DNA of 12,464 nucleotides from positions 1,792 through 14,255 of the forward strand of contig VXOZ01000422.1 in NCBI GenBank assembly GCA_009839775.1. The letters are read 5' to 3'. The position numbers were made by a program, and so were the translations under genes. Below, piece after piece: positions 1 through 8,417 of the stretch (position 1 is the first letter of the stretch; each line of letters starts with the position of its first letter). This DNA comes from Chloroflexota bacterium (GTDB taxonomy: Bacteria > Chloroflexota > UBA11872 > VXOZ01). The notes under the pieces are model-generated. The model searched no databases and was not told the DNA's origin. It was given only the letters and a program-made list of their open reading frames with translations.

Positions 1-1358
<1,358 letters not shown>

Positions 1359-1463
1359 GCAATGTACCTTGCCAAAGTTAGTGTCTTCAATTTCATTCAA
1401 GTAGCGGCAGATGTCCTCGCTTGGAAGCGGATGCAAAGATGCGGCAAGCTGGCCCCATCAATC

Positions 1464-1490
1464 CGTCATTCCCGCGCACGCGGGAATCCA
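1464..1490. repeat. ATTCCCGCG palindromic repeat (REP-like)
   Basis: Perfect 9-bp arms (ATTCCCGCG at 1468-1476 and CGCGGGAAT at 1479-1487) surround a 2-base centre, flanked by CCGTC and CCA. This matches the general form of the 'CATTCCCGCG..CGCGGGAATCCA' repeats scattered between genes in many bacteria. It could fold in RNA and act as a weak terminator or mRNA stabiliser, but no T-tract follows. It is the only perfect copy in the window. Confidence 0.75.
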
Positions 1491-1550
1491 TCTTCTCTGG
1501 TAATCGCGCCGGTCACAACAACAGGGGGCCTAAGCCTTCAACTAAGAGCG

Positions 1551-1571
1551 GGGGACAAGCTCCCGCGCTAC
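1551..1571 (+). repeat. GACAAGCTCCCGCGCTAC element, copy 1
   Basis: This 21-bp unit matches the reverse complement of 12408-12428 at 20 of 21 positions. It is related, with one deletion and some substitutions, to 11149-11168. All three lie between genes. The GCGGGGGACAAGCTCCCGCG stretch is itself partly self-complementary. Confidence 0.7.
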
Positions 1572-1631
1572 GAAGACTCTGCTATGGTTGAGCGCGCCGT
1601 TTGCATGAGGACATCAATCGCGTCCCGCTTT

Positions 1632-2411
1632 TCAGACCACGTACTCCGCAATGCGTTCCAGGTAGCGGCGCGCGCTACCCGCCTCCGGCGGCACTGCGGA
1701 CAGCATCTCCCGCACAGCGCCCTCGCCGTCATATGGCACAAAGCGGAATTCCACGTCCCAGTCGCCGCCTGTATGCGTCAAAACCGCGTAGCACGCGCGC
1801 GCGTCATGCTTGCGTTCGTACGTGTGGCCCACCCCGCCGGGGTTGACCACCAGTATTCCATTATAGCGGCGTTCGACCCGCCGGTGGCTGTGAGCGCACA
1901 GGACGAGGCGCGCGGTTACGCCTTGGAGTTTGGCGTGGAGTTCGCTTTCCGTCGTGCTGGGCTGGTCCGGCCCCGGCGGTGTGGCATCAGGCGCGGGATA
2001 GATCGATTTCGTGAGACTACCGGGGGAACCGTGACAGAGCAGCGTATCGTCGCTCTCGATGAGGGACAGAGACCGCTCGGTAGGCAGGTCGCGAAACTGC
2101 GCCACGCGCTCCACACCGATCTGCGCAATGGCCTGCCGCTTGAGAAACAGCACCCCCTTGCCGGTGTCGTACTGCGAAAGGTCGGGGATTTCGTCGCCGA
2201 GTTGCCTCTGCAGACCCCGCTCCATGTTGCCCGCAATGCCCTCGTGGGGTAGATCGTCCAGCACATCCAGCACAGCGCGGTTGTGGGGGAACTTAATGAT
2301 GCTATCCCCCAATACCACGACCATATCGGGCAATTGCAGTTGGAGGTCAGCTAACACTGCCTCAAGGGCATAGATGTTGCCGTGAATATCGGCGAGGACG
2401 GCAAGGCGCAT
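1632..2411 (-). CDS. Calcineurin-like metallophosphoesterase
   Basis: Predicted 259-residue cytosolic two-metal phosphoesterase. Metal-ligand motifs appear in the family order: DIHGN (D8, H10), VLGDS (D36), AGNME (N62), LLCHGSPGS (H127), CAHSHRR (H174, H176) and VVNPGGVGH (~188-196). The last histidine motif is AHSH instead of the more usual GHTH. I chose the ATG at 2411 because DIHGN must sit near the N-terminus. The frame stays open to 2606, but the extra 65 residues look like translated non-coding DNA. Family members act on phosphodiesters, nucleotides or small phosphate esters, and the substrate cannot be read from sequence. It is divergent from the HPrK-like/comA/larA block, so dephosphorylation of phosphosulfolactate is one possible role; this is inference. 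The classic enzyme for that step, ComB, is a different fold and absent here. Confidence 0.87.
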   Translation of the reverse strand: MRLAVLADIHGNIYALEAVLADLQLQLPDMVVVLGDSIIKFPHNRAVLDVLDDLPHEGIAGNMERGLQRQLGDEIPDLSQYDTGKGVLFLKRQAIAQIGVERVAQFRDLPTERSLSLIESDDTLLCHGSPGSLTKSIYPAPDATPPGPDQPSTTESELHAKLQGVTARLVLCAHSHRRVERRYNGILVVNPGGVGHTYERKHDARACYAVLTHTGGDWDVEFRFVPYDGEGAVREMLSAVPPEAGSARRYLERIAEYVV

Positions 2412-2634
2412 GGCTATCGTTTGGGTGGAGCAATGGCAAAGAGACGGTTGTGAATTGCTTGCCCTATTAGTGTACCTTACGCGATTTCGGTACTGCGAAT
2501 GGACCTGCTTCCTGCCAATCTTTTTCAGGTGAGAGCTGAAATGGGCATAAATTCGCGTTCCACAGTAGACTTCTCGCTTTTCGATCCAAGAATTCGGCTC
2601 GCGCAACTCGCCCTTGACAGCGCTCGCCTAATCC

Positions 2635-2663
2635 TTGAACGAGACCAAGTGCCGTGCTAGAGT
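2635..2663 (+). promoter_or_regulatory. Candidate sigma70-type promoter for HPrK-like gene
   Basis: TTGAAC (2635-2640), a 17-bp spacer, then TAGAGT (2658-2663). Each box matches the vegetative consensus at 4 of 6 positions and spacing is ideal. A second TTGACA at 2614-2619 has no matching -10 box. The start codon lies ~120 nt downstream. Chance matches of this quality are common, hence the low score. Confidence 0.33.
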
Positions 2664-2700
2664 GGCAACACCGAAGGCGGCTATTGCACCGGATGGGCGG

Positions 2701-2720
2701 AGGTTAGAATCCTGCGCTAC
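2701..2720 (-). repeat. GTAGCGCAGG palindrome family, degraded copy
   Basis: On the minus strand this reads GTAGCGCAGGATTCTAACCT, matching the left part of the intact copy at 3874-3900 with a changed centre. The right arm is lost. Confidence 0.6.
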
Positions 2721-2784
2721 CAGGGAAGCGGAGCACTGGTGCCTCATCGGCCGGCCCCGAGGGCATTGAGGAGATTCCGATTTC

Positions 2785-3843
2785 ATGAATGTCGAGCGTG
2801 CCGTTCCTACCAGATCCTCTCTATCCTCCTTGGCGGTGGAGCCGGAGTATGCTGGCTTGGCGCGGCGTGCCGTCCGTTTCGTGCACGCCCGGATTGGACT
2901 CGTCTCCAACAATCAGAATCTCATCAGCAACCCGGAATTCTTCGAGAGCCGCGCGGTGATCCAGTCGCTGGTGACGAACGTGCATGCGGTACCTGAGATT
3001 CCTTTCGTCGAGCCGCTGGATGCGCGCATGTTCATCCTGGACCTGCCCGAGGCGGCACCGTCTGTGCAGGTTAGTGATGACGAGGTTCTTGCCGTAGCGG
3101 ATTTTACCTCTCTGGAAGCCGCGTGCTCGGACCGGCGCTGCTCGCTCTTTGGCAATCTGGGGCTGTTTTTTCGCTTTGCCTTGGCCGTTTTGGAGCGCCG
3201 CTACGAAATCTTCAGTTTCCACGCCTCTGCCATGTACCTCCCCGACCGGAACGAACTGATGCTGGTGGTCGGCGGGGCCGGCGCGGGCAAGACGGTATTC
3301 TTGCTGGAGGGACTGCGGCGCGGTTATCAGGTTTTCAGCACGGAAATGACCCACCTGGAGTTTCGCGGCAGCGACGTGGTCTTTCACAAGGGCTCGCTGG
3401 TGGACAACATCCGCCAGGGCAGCTTTGTTTTTGACTTCCCCGATGCCGCGGAACGGCTCGGCCTCGACTTGCCCAATATAGAGAACGTGTGGGCGCATAA
3501 ACTGGCCGTGGACCTTGCCCAAGTTGCACCGGATGTCGATGAACTGGTCAACCCCAGACTCTCCCTGCTCTTTCCCAAGATCGAATCGGGACGCGAGACC
3601 GCGGTCGTTTCAGACGTAAAGCCGGGCCCCAAGATGGTGAAGCTGCTGTTTGACAACGCTTCAGAGAAAATCGGCGGCACGGGCTTGCTCTACGACCGCA
3701 TCCCATTGCCCGGCACCGACGCGCCGGACATCGCGGCTAGACGCTTGGACGGCATGAATCGCCTGGTGCACGAGCATTCAGGCCTCATCGTCCGCGCCAA
3801 GGACATACTGGCGGGCACGCACAACTGCATGGAGGGACTCTAG
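2785..3843 (+). CDS. HPr kinase-like P-loop protein (divergent PEPCK-fold kinase)
   Basis: Predicted 352-residue cytosolic protein. FSFHASAMYL (~143-152), an acidic/hydrophobic strand, and the Walker A loop GGAGAGKT (163-170) followed by VFLLEGLRRGYQV copy the core of HPr kinase/phosphorylase-like proteins. About 140 N-terminal residues lack recognisable motifs. After the P-loop, HPrK relatives usually have a strand ending in an Asp-Asp pair (..SDD..); here the same place reads FSTEMTHLEF, so the acidic pair is absent. Together with the lack of an HprK signature loop this argues against a true HPr(Ser) kinase. A GAGGAG ribosome site (2768-2773) supports the ATG at 2785. It precedes comA by 233 bp on the same strand, so a role in phosphorylating a small hydroxy acid or a neighbouring protein is possible but unproven. 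Family call fairly firm; substrate unknown. Confidence 0.72.
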   Translation: MNVERAVPTRSSLSSLAVEPEYAGLARRAVRFVHARIGLVSNNQNLISNPEFFESRAVIQSLVTNVHAVPEIPFVEPLDARMFILDLPEAAPSVQVSDDEVLAVADFTSLEAACSDRRCSLFGNLGLFFRFALAVLERRYEIFSFHASAMYLPDRNELMLVVGGAGAGKTVFLLEGLRRGYQVFSTEMTHLEFRGSDVVFHKGSLVDNIRQGSFVFDFPDAAERLGLDLPNIENVWAHKLAVDLAQVAPDVDELVNPRLSLLFPKIESGRETAVVSDVKPGPKMVKLLFDNASEKIGGTGLLYDRIPLPGTDAPDIAARRLDGMNRLVHEHSGLIVRAKDILAGTHNCMEGL

Positions 3844-3873
3844 GTAGCGAGGTAAGATTAGCAGTTTTGGCAA

Positions 3874-3900
3874 GTAGCGCAGGTTTGAAACCTGCGCCAC
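3874..3900 (+). repeat. GTAGCGCAGG palindrome family, intact copy
   Basis: GCGCAGGTTT (3877-3886) and AAACCTGCGC (3888-3897) are perfect 10-bp arms around one base, preceded by GTA and followed by CAC. It lies 30 bp after the HPrK-like stop codon and could fold in the transcript as a stem. No T-run follows, so strong intrinsic termination is not expected. Other copies are at 2701-2720 (degraded) and 11012-11053 (interrupted). Confidence 0.75.
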
Positions 3901-3959
3901 CGGGGACGCGAGGCGCGGTGAACTTAGGATGGTTCTAGTGCGCGCCATTTGGTTACCCA

Positions 3960-4001
3960 CTGACCCTCGCCCTCACCCTAGCCCTCTCCCCCAGGAGAGG
4001 G
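3960..4001 (+). repeat. CCCTCACCCTAGCCCTCTCC repeat with hairpin
   Basis: A pyrimidine-rich CCCTCGCCCTCACCCTAG run leads into CCCTCTCC (3982-3989) / GGAGAGGG (3994-4001), an 8-bp stem with a 4-base loop. This form is a widespread intergenic repeat in many bacterial phyla. It lies between the HPrK-like gene and comA and could affect transcript read-through between them. Confidence 0.6.
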
Positions 4002-4076
4002 AACTGCTGGTCTTGGATAGTGGATTAATAGATCAAATCAATGCCTGGCTTCAAGTGAGCAAGGAGAAACCAAAAT

Positions 4077-4880
4077 ATGCCACAAGCCTGGGAAGGAATT
4101 GTCGATCCGCCGGTGCAGACGCGCGTCACTGAAAAGCCGCGTACTACCGGCTACACGATGGTGCTCGATAAGGGGCTTGGCTTGCACGCCACCGCCGACC
4201 TGATGCAGATGGCGGCCCACGTCATCGATTCGCTGAAGCTCACGTTCGGCACCTCGGCGTTCTATGAGGAAGACGTGTTGCGAGAGAAAATCGCGCTTGT
4301 CCAGGGTGCGGGTGTGGATATCTATCCCGGCGGCACGTTCCTGGAAGCCGCGGTAGCGCAGGGAAAAGTAGCCGACTACGTGAAGCGCGCCAGGGAGCTT
4401 GGCTTCAATACCATCGAGGTCTCCGACGGCACCATCGAGATGGATGCCGCCACCCGCGGCGACATCGTCAAACTCGCCAAGGACGCCGGTTTCAAGGTGC
4501 TCACCGAGGTGGGCAAGAAAGACCCTAAGGACGCGATTGCCACCACGACTATGCACGAACAGATTGCCGCCGATCTCGCTCAGGGCGCTTACAAGGTGAT
4601 CGTCGAGGCGCGGGAATCCGGCCACGGCGTCGGCATATTTGACAGCAGCGGTGACGTGCAGACCGAGATGGTGGAGGAGATCCTGGGCGGCATCAACAAC
4701 GTTGAGGACCTCATCTGGGAAGCGCCCATCAAGAACCAGCAACAGTGGCTCATTCTGGAATTCGGGCCGAACGTCAATCTTGGCAACATTCCGCCGGACG
4801 ACATTCTGGCGCTGGAGGCGCTGCGGTGCGGCATGCGGGGCGATACGCTGAAGCGGGCCCTGGCCGGCACGTGGCCGTAG
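4077..4880 (+). CDS. comA: Phosphosulfolactate synthase, ComA family
   Basis: Family reaction: phosphoenolpyruvate + sulfite gives (2R)-O-phospho-3-sulfolactate, first step of the archaeal coenzyme M route and of bacterial sulfolactate formation. The 267-residue TIM-barrel protein has the family motifs in order: VLDKG (29-33), LTFGTS (55-60), YPGGT (83-87), EVSDGTIE (114-121), LTEVGKK (142-148, containing a conserved lysine), EARESGHGVGIFD (177-189), IWEAPIKNQQ (213-222), NLGNI (234-238) and LRCGMRGDT (249-257). It is slightly longer at the N-terminus than the archaeal enzyme. AAGGAG at 4061-4066, 10 nt before the ATG, supports the start. larA follows after 71 bp, so the two are probably cotranscribed. 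No ComB, ComC or coenzyme M genes are in the window. The plant protein HSA32 belongs to the same family without a proven synthase activity, so the exact product is inferred. Confidence 0.9.
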   Translation: MPQAWEGIVDPPVQTRVTEKPRTTGYTMVLDKGLGLHATADLMQMAAHVIDSLKLTFGTSAFYEEDVLREKIALVQGAGVDIYPGGTFLEAAVAQGKVADYVKRARELGFNTIEVSDGTIEMDAATRGDIVKLAKDAGFKVLTEVGKKDPKDAIATTTMHEQIAADLAQGAYKVIVEARESGHGVGIFDSSGDVQTEMVEEILGGINNVEDLIWEAPIKNQQQWLILEFGPNVNLGNIPPDDILALEALRCGMRGDTLKRALAGTWP

Positions 4881-4951
4881 ACGACAGTGGTCCGTAGCTA
4901 GCGCGGGCTCGCGCGGACGGCGAAGCCGACAGACTTGAGGTTCGTTCTCAC

Positions 4952-6229
4952 ATGTCTTCAGCCACCTATGCCGTGAAATTTGGGGCGGGAAACCTCACGT
5001 TTACCCTACCCACTGCGGCGGACGTGACGGTGATCGAGCCGCGCGCGGCCGCGGGTGTTGCGGACCCAATGGCTGAAGTGGAGCAGGCACTCGGCGCGGC
5101 CTTAGCGCAGGGACGGCTGCGGCAGCCGGGCAGGACCGCTATCACCATCAGCGATGCCACCCGTCCGGTACCGAATCGTCTCATCCTGCCGCCGTTGCTG
5201 GCCCAGCTTCACGCGAGCGGTGCCAGCGATGAAGATATATGCATCATCGTCGGCACCGGCAACCACCGCCCGGCGACGCCGGATGAGTTTTCCAATCTCG
5301 TTGGTGCTGACATTGCGCAACGCTACCGTGTGTGCTCCCACGTTTACGACGATCCGGCGCAGCTTGTGCGGCTCGGTAAGACCAGCCGCGGTACGCCGGT
5401 CGTCATCAACCGGACGTTTGCCGCGGCGGATACGCGCATCGTCGTCGGCATGATCGACCCGCATCAGTTCGTCGGCTACACGGGCGGCTGCAAGGGCGCA
5501 TTTATCGGCCTCGCGGGCAGCGAGACCATTACCGCGAACCACTCCATGCTCAGCGATCCGGCGGCCAAGCTGGGCGTCTGCGCTGGCAATCCGGTGCGCG
5601 AGGACATGAATGAACTCACCGACTTTCTATCGATAGGACTGGTTATCAACGTCGTTCTCAATACCGCCAACGAGATCGTGCGCGTCTTTGCGGGCGATCC
5701 GCACGATGTGCTCGCGCAGGCGGTGCCGCTGGTACAGGACGTGTGCGAGACGGCAGTGCCCCACCAAATGGACATTGTTATCGCGTCTCCCGGTGGCTAT
5801 CCCAAGGACATCAATCTCTATCAAGCGCAAAAGGCGCTGGCCCATGCCTGCGAATTAGTGCGCCCAGGCGGCAGCGTCATATTGGCGGCAGAGTGTCGCG
5901 AAGGGGCGGGAGACGACCTCTACGAGGCGTGGATGGCGGCAGCGGATACACCGCAAGACATCGTAACGCGGTTCGAGCAAGAGGGCTTTCGCATGGGCGC
6001 GCACAAGGCGCTTCTCTTTGCCCGCAGCCTGCTCAAGGCGCGCACGTATCTTGTAGCTACCGGAGTCGCGCCCGACCAAGCGCGCAATCTTCACCTGATC
6101 CCATCGCCAACCATTGAAGATGCGCTAGCGGAGACTTTGCGGTCGTCTGATAGACCCCCGCGCATCGGCATCATGCCCCGCGCCTCATCCACCATTCCGC
6201 GCGTCGCAGCGCCAATGCCAGTGGAATAG
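4952..6229 (+). CDS. larA: LarA-family nickel-pincer 2-hydroxyacid racemase
   Basis: Predicted 425-residue cytosolic enzyme that racemises or epimerises an alpha-hydroxy acid by hydride transfer to a nickel pincer nucleotide. Functional residues of Lactobacillus LarA recur in order with a constant 3-4 residue offset: SDATRPVP (D68, R71), GTGNHRP (H105), DPHQFVGYTGGCKG (H171 and K181, the lysine that carries the cofactor), ANHS (H197, nickel ligand) and NLYQAQKA (Q291, K294). This argues for an active enzyme. A weak GAGG lies 11 nt before the ATG. Coming 71 bp after comA, sulfolactate is an attractive substrate, but LarA relatives act on lactate, malate, phenyllactate, hydroxyglutarate and sugar acids, so this is inference. 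The cofactor-making genes larB, larC and larE are not in the window and must lie elsewhere if the enzyme is active. Confidence 0.9.
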   Translation: MSSATYAVKFGAGNLTFTLPTAADVTVIEPRAAAGVADPMAEVEQALGAALAQGRLRQPGRTAITISDATRPVPNRLILPPLLAQLHASGASDEDICIIVGTGNHRPATPDEFSNLVGADIAQRYRVCSHVYDDPAQLVRLGKTSRGTPVVINRTFAAADTRIVVGMIDPHQFVGYTGGCKGAFIGLAGSETITANHSMLSDPAAKLGVCAGNPVREDMNELTDFLSIGLVINVVLNTANEIVRVFAGDPHDVLAQAVPLVQDVCETAVPHQMDIVIASPGGYPKDINLYQAQKALAHACELVRPGGSVILAAECREGAGDDLYEAWMAAADTPQDIVTRFEQEGFRMGAHKALLFARSLLKARTYLVATGVAPDQARNLHLIPSPTIEDALAETLRSSDRPPRIGIMPRASSTIPRVAAPMPVE

Positions 6230-6253
6230 GCGCGCTGCGTTCTCAGTGCGCGC
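6230..6253. terminator. Possible stem-loop between convergent larA and coiled-coil gene
   Basis: GCGCGCTG (6230-6237) pairs with CAGtGCGCGC (6244-6253, one bulged T) directly after the larA stop codon. It is GC-rich and well placed between convergent genes, but has no T-tract on either side, so intrinsic termination is uncertain. Confidence 0.35.
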
Positions 6254-6283
6254 CGCACGCTGGCTGCGGGTAACGGAGCGTCG

Positions 6284-6790
6284 TTAGCCAAAGAACAAGC
6301 GAACAAGGATACCGGCGACGCCGATGCCAACCGTGACCGCCACCCCGAGCGCCCAGTGTATCTTGGTAGATATGCTGGCGAACTTTTCATCCATGCGCTC
6401 GTCTATGCGCTCGATGCGTTCGTCGACATGGTCGATACGTCCCCCGAGGCGTGCCTCGACGCCGTCGATGCGTTCCCCCATGCGCACCTCGACGCCGTCG
6501 ATACGTTCCCCCATGCGCACCTCGACGTGGTCGATACGTTCCCCGATGCGTACCTCGACGCGATCGATACGCTCGTGAACACGCTCGATTGCCGCGTACA
6601 ACTCACTCGCGTGGTTGGCGTTCTGTTCCGCCACCATGCGCCGCGTTTCCTCTTGGGACGCTCGAATGGCTTCCGTCAAAGTCTCGCGTTGCGCGTCCAG
6701 TCTTTCCGACAAGCGCGCCACATTCACAGACAAGGCACTCACGGCCTCGCTGAGCTTGTCGATTGTCTCCCGCTCTATCTCGGTAGCCAT
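6284..6790 (-). CDS. Coiled-coil protein with 11-residue repeats and C-terminal membrane anchor
   Basis: 168-residue predicted protein of unknown function. Residues ~1-60 are a polar helix (LSEAVSALSVNVARLSERLDAQ) typical of coiled coils. Residues 77-120 are four back-to-back 11-residue units of the form xVEVRxGERID, continuing in shorter related units to ~136. Residues ~145-166 (WALGVAVTVGIGVAGILVRLFF) form one hydrophobic segment at the very C-terminus, so it is probably tail-anchored with the coiled coil in the cytoplasm. I chose the ATG at 6790, preceded by GGGGG about 8 nt upstream; a TTG at 6805 would add five residues. Small proteins of this build are common beside unrelated genes and some resemble phage or toxin-associated membrane proteins, but nothing here fixes a role. 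It converges on larA. Confidence 0.72.
   Translation of the reverse strand: MATEIERETIDKLSEAVSALSVNVARLSERLDAQRETLTEAIRASQEETRRMVAEQNANHASELYAAIERVHERIDRVEVRIGERIDHVEVRMGERIDGVEVRMGERIDGVEARLGGRIDHVDERIERIDERMDEKFASISTKIHWALGVAVTVGIGVAGILVRLFFG
6431..6562. repeat. Four tandem 33-bp repeats inside coiled-coil gene
   Basis: Units start at 6431, 6464, 6497 and 6530, each opening with GTCGAT(A/G)CGT and 33 bp long. Units 2 and 3 match at 30 of 33 positions. A partial fifth begins at 6563 with ATCGATACGCTCG. Each unit encodes 11 residues on the minus strand, so copy-number change keeps the frame and alters rod length. Confidence 0.9.
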
Positions 6791-6942
6791 GCTGCTTGCC
6801 CCCAAACGTTACACCATAATCCTAGCACATATCCTTTGAATAAGCGCATGCCGCGGGCAATCGCGCTGCCGGAGCGCTGCCATGCGCACAAAGGTGGTAT
6901 GGTAGGAGGCGACGACCGCTAACCCAAAGGCTGGCGCCGTCG

Positions 6943-6960
6943 GTAGGGAGCGTCCCCTAC
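6943..6960 (+). repeat. Degraded GTAGGGG..CCCCTAC palindrome
   Basis: GTAGGG (6943-6948) and CCCTAC (6955-6960) are 6-bp arms resembling the intact palindrome at 10823-10850. It is short and partly decayed, so membership in that family is tentative. Confidence 0.4.
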
Positions 6961-7043
6961 ACCAACGGGAAACTGTACCCGGTATTCCGCCCGTCCGTTA
7001 TTCCCCACGTTCGCGCATAGTCCGATGGCTCAAGGAGAAAAAC

Positions 7044-8396
7044 ATGGCTGCAACGAACGGCAAGTCCCCGGCAAATCTCAAGCAGACGGTGAGCGAGACG
7101 ATAGACGCCCAGTTTGGCGCGATCACCGGCATTGCGGGCCGCATCTTGCGGCATCCTGAAACCGGTTACAAGGAATTCGAGACCGCCGGGGTGGTGGATG
7201 AATGGCTAACGAGGCTTGATATTCCCCACGAAACAGGCATCGCCGTTACGGGCGTGAAGGCCGTACTCGATACCGGGCGGCAGGGACCGACTGTGGCCAT
7301 CATGGGTGAATTGGACGCGCTGCCGGTGCCCGATCACCCCCATGCGAATCCCGAGACCGGCGCTGCCCACGCCTGCGGCCACAACAATCAGATTGCGTCC
7401 ATGCTCGGCGCCGCCATGGGTTTTGCGCAGTCAGGCGTACTCAACAATCTGTGCGGCAAACTCGTCTTCATTGCTGTCCCGGCGGAGGAGTATGTGGAGG
7501 TCGGCTTTCGGCAATCATTGCGGGACCAGGGCACAATCGAGTTCCTCGGCGGCAAGCCGGAGTTTATCCGCCTGGGCGCGTTCGATGACGTGGACTTTGC
7601 CATGATGGTGCACACCACCAGCAACGCTGAGGACGGCATCGTCTGCATGACCGGAACGAGTAACGGCACCGTGGCCAAGCACGTGACGTATCACGGCCGC
7701 GCGGCCCACGCCGCCGGCGCGCCGCATAGGGGTATCAATGCGCTGAATGCGGCTACGCTGGCTTTCACGGCAATTCAATTTCAACGCGAGACTTTTAAAG
7801 ACGAGGACACGGTGCGCGCGCATTTTATCATCAAGCGCGGCGGTGAAGTGAACAACGTGATTCCGGCGCTCGTGCAGATGGAAGGCAAGGTGCGCGGAAA
7901 GACCATGGAGGCCATGCTGGAAGCCAATGAGAAAGTGCAGCGCGCGCTGAAGGCGGGGGCGCTGGCTACCGGCGCCACCGTGCACATCGAGACGTTTCCC
8001 GGCTACTTCCCCATGATTCACCACACACCGCTCGCCGATCTCTACCGCGAGAATGCGGTGGCGCTGGTGGGCGAAGAGCAAATCAAGACGCGCGACCACG
8101 GCACCGGTTCCACCGATATGGGCGACGTGATGCACGTGGTGCGCGGCATCCATCCGGCGGCGGGCGGCGCAACCGGCACCGGCCACGGCAACGACTTCCT
8201 GCTCGCCGACGCCAACCACGCCATTATCAACCCGGCGAAGCTCATGGCCCAGACGGCAATCGACCTGCTGGCCAACGGCGCGGAAACGGCGCAGCGCGTG
8301 ATGGAAGAGACCAACCCGCCTTTGACGAAGGACGCGTACCTCACCCAACTCCGCAGCCTGGCGCAGACGGAGGAATATGACGGCGCGGAAGAATAG
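7044..8396 (+). CDS. M20-family metallo-amidohydrolase (AbgB-like)
   Basis: Predicted 450-residue cytosolic hydrolase that cleaves an N-acyl or peptide-like amide with a two-metal centre. Motifs: GELDALP (88-94, metal-bridging Asp nearby), AHACGHNNQ (~108-116, Cys/His ligands of the M20D subgroup), PAEE (146-149, catalytic Glu), YHGRAAHAA (~217-225, dimerisation-domain His) and GTGHGNDF with the late His ligand (~382-389). GSTDMGDV (~362-369) resembles the GSTDVGDV stretch of p-aminobenzoyl-glutamate hydrolase subunit B. The length fits this subgroup. AAGGAG lies 7 nt before the ATG, so the start is firm. The substrate is not determined; N-acyl-amino acids, aminobenzoyl-glutamate and amidated aromatics are all family options. 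No transporter or partner subunit is adjacent, and the GH32 gene 275 bp downstream has its own strong ribosome site. Confidence 0.9.
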   Translation: MAATNGKSPANLKQTVSETIDAQFGAITGIAGRILRHPETGYKEFETAGVVDEWLTRLDIPHETGIAVTGVKAVLDTGRQGPTVAIMGELDALPVPDHPHANPETGAAHACGHNNQIASMLGAAMGFAQSGVLNNLCGKLVFIAVPAEEYVEVGFRQSLRDQGTIEFLGGKPEFIRLGAFDDVDFAMMVHTTSNAEDGIVCMTGTSNGTVAKHVTYHGRAAHAAGAPHRGINALNAATLAFTAIQFQRETFKDEDTVRAHFIIKRGGEVNNVIPALVQMEGKVRGKTMEAMLEANEKVQRALKAGALATGATVHIETFPGYFPMIHHTPLADLYRENAVALVGEEQIKTRDHGTGSTDMGDVMHVVRGIHPAAGGATGTGHGNDFLLADANHAIINPAKLMAQTAIDLLANGAETAQRVMEETNPPLTKDAYLTQLRSLAQTEEYDGAEE

Positions 8397-8417
8397 TAAG
8401 CGTTCGTTGCTCGTTCA

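Larger units (their letters stand above)
1359..1631. other. Intergenic gap between hisD and phosphoesterase with two repeats
   Basis: These 273 bp separate two minus-strand genes. They hold a perfect ATTCCCGCG hairpin and one copy of the GACAAGC..CCGCGCTAC element, listed separately. The plus-strand open frame crossing the gap has no family features. The repeats suggest hisD is not tightly cotranscribed with the phosphoesterase. Confidence 0.5.
2412..2784. other. Divergent intergenic region, phosphoesterase / HPrK-like gene
   Basis: 373 bp between two divergent genes, so promoters in both directions are expected. Seen here: a TTGACA hexamer at 2614-2619, a better-spaced plus-strand promoter candidate at 2635-2663 (listed), a degraded GTAGCGCAGG repeat at 2701-2720 (listed) and a GAGGAG ribosome site just before 2785. 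On the minus strand a TACACT-like hexamer about 60 nt before the phosphoesterase ATG lacks a good -35 box. Small frames here do not look like protein genes. Confidence 0.5.

Noticed and set aside
1362..2252. 296-aa plus-strand open frame
   Set aside because: It lies antisense to the metallophosphoesterase, whose minus-strand frame has all metal-binding motifs. The plus-strand product has no recognisable domain.
2412..2606. 65-residue N-terminal extension of the metallophosphoesterase
   Set aside because: The frame is open but the DIHGN motif belongs within ~10 residues of the start, and the extra segment looks like translated non-coding DNA.
2821..3522. 233-aa minus-strand frame
   Set aside because: Shadow of the HPrK-like gene, which has a P-loop and a good ribosome site.
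4038..4742. 234-aa minus-strand frame
   Set aside because: Shadow of comA, whose family motifs run the full length on the plus strand.
6356..6922. 188-aa plus-strand frame over the 33-bp repeats
   Set aside because: The minus-strand reading gives a coherent coiled coil plus membrane segment with a GGGGG ribosome site. The plus-strand reading has neither and simply inherits the repeat.
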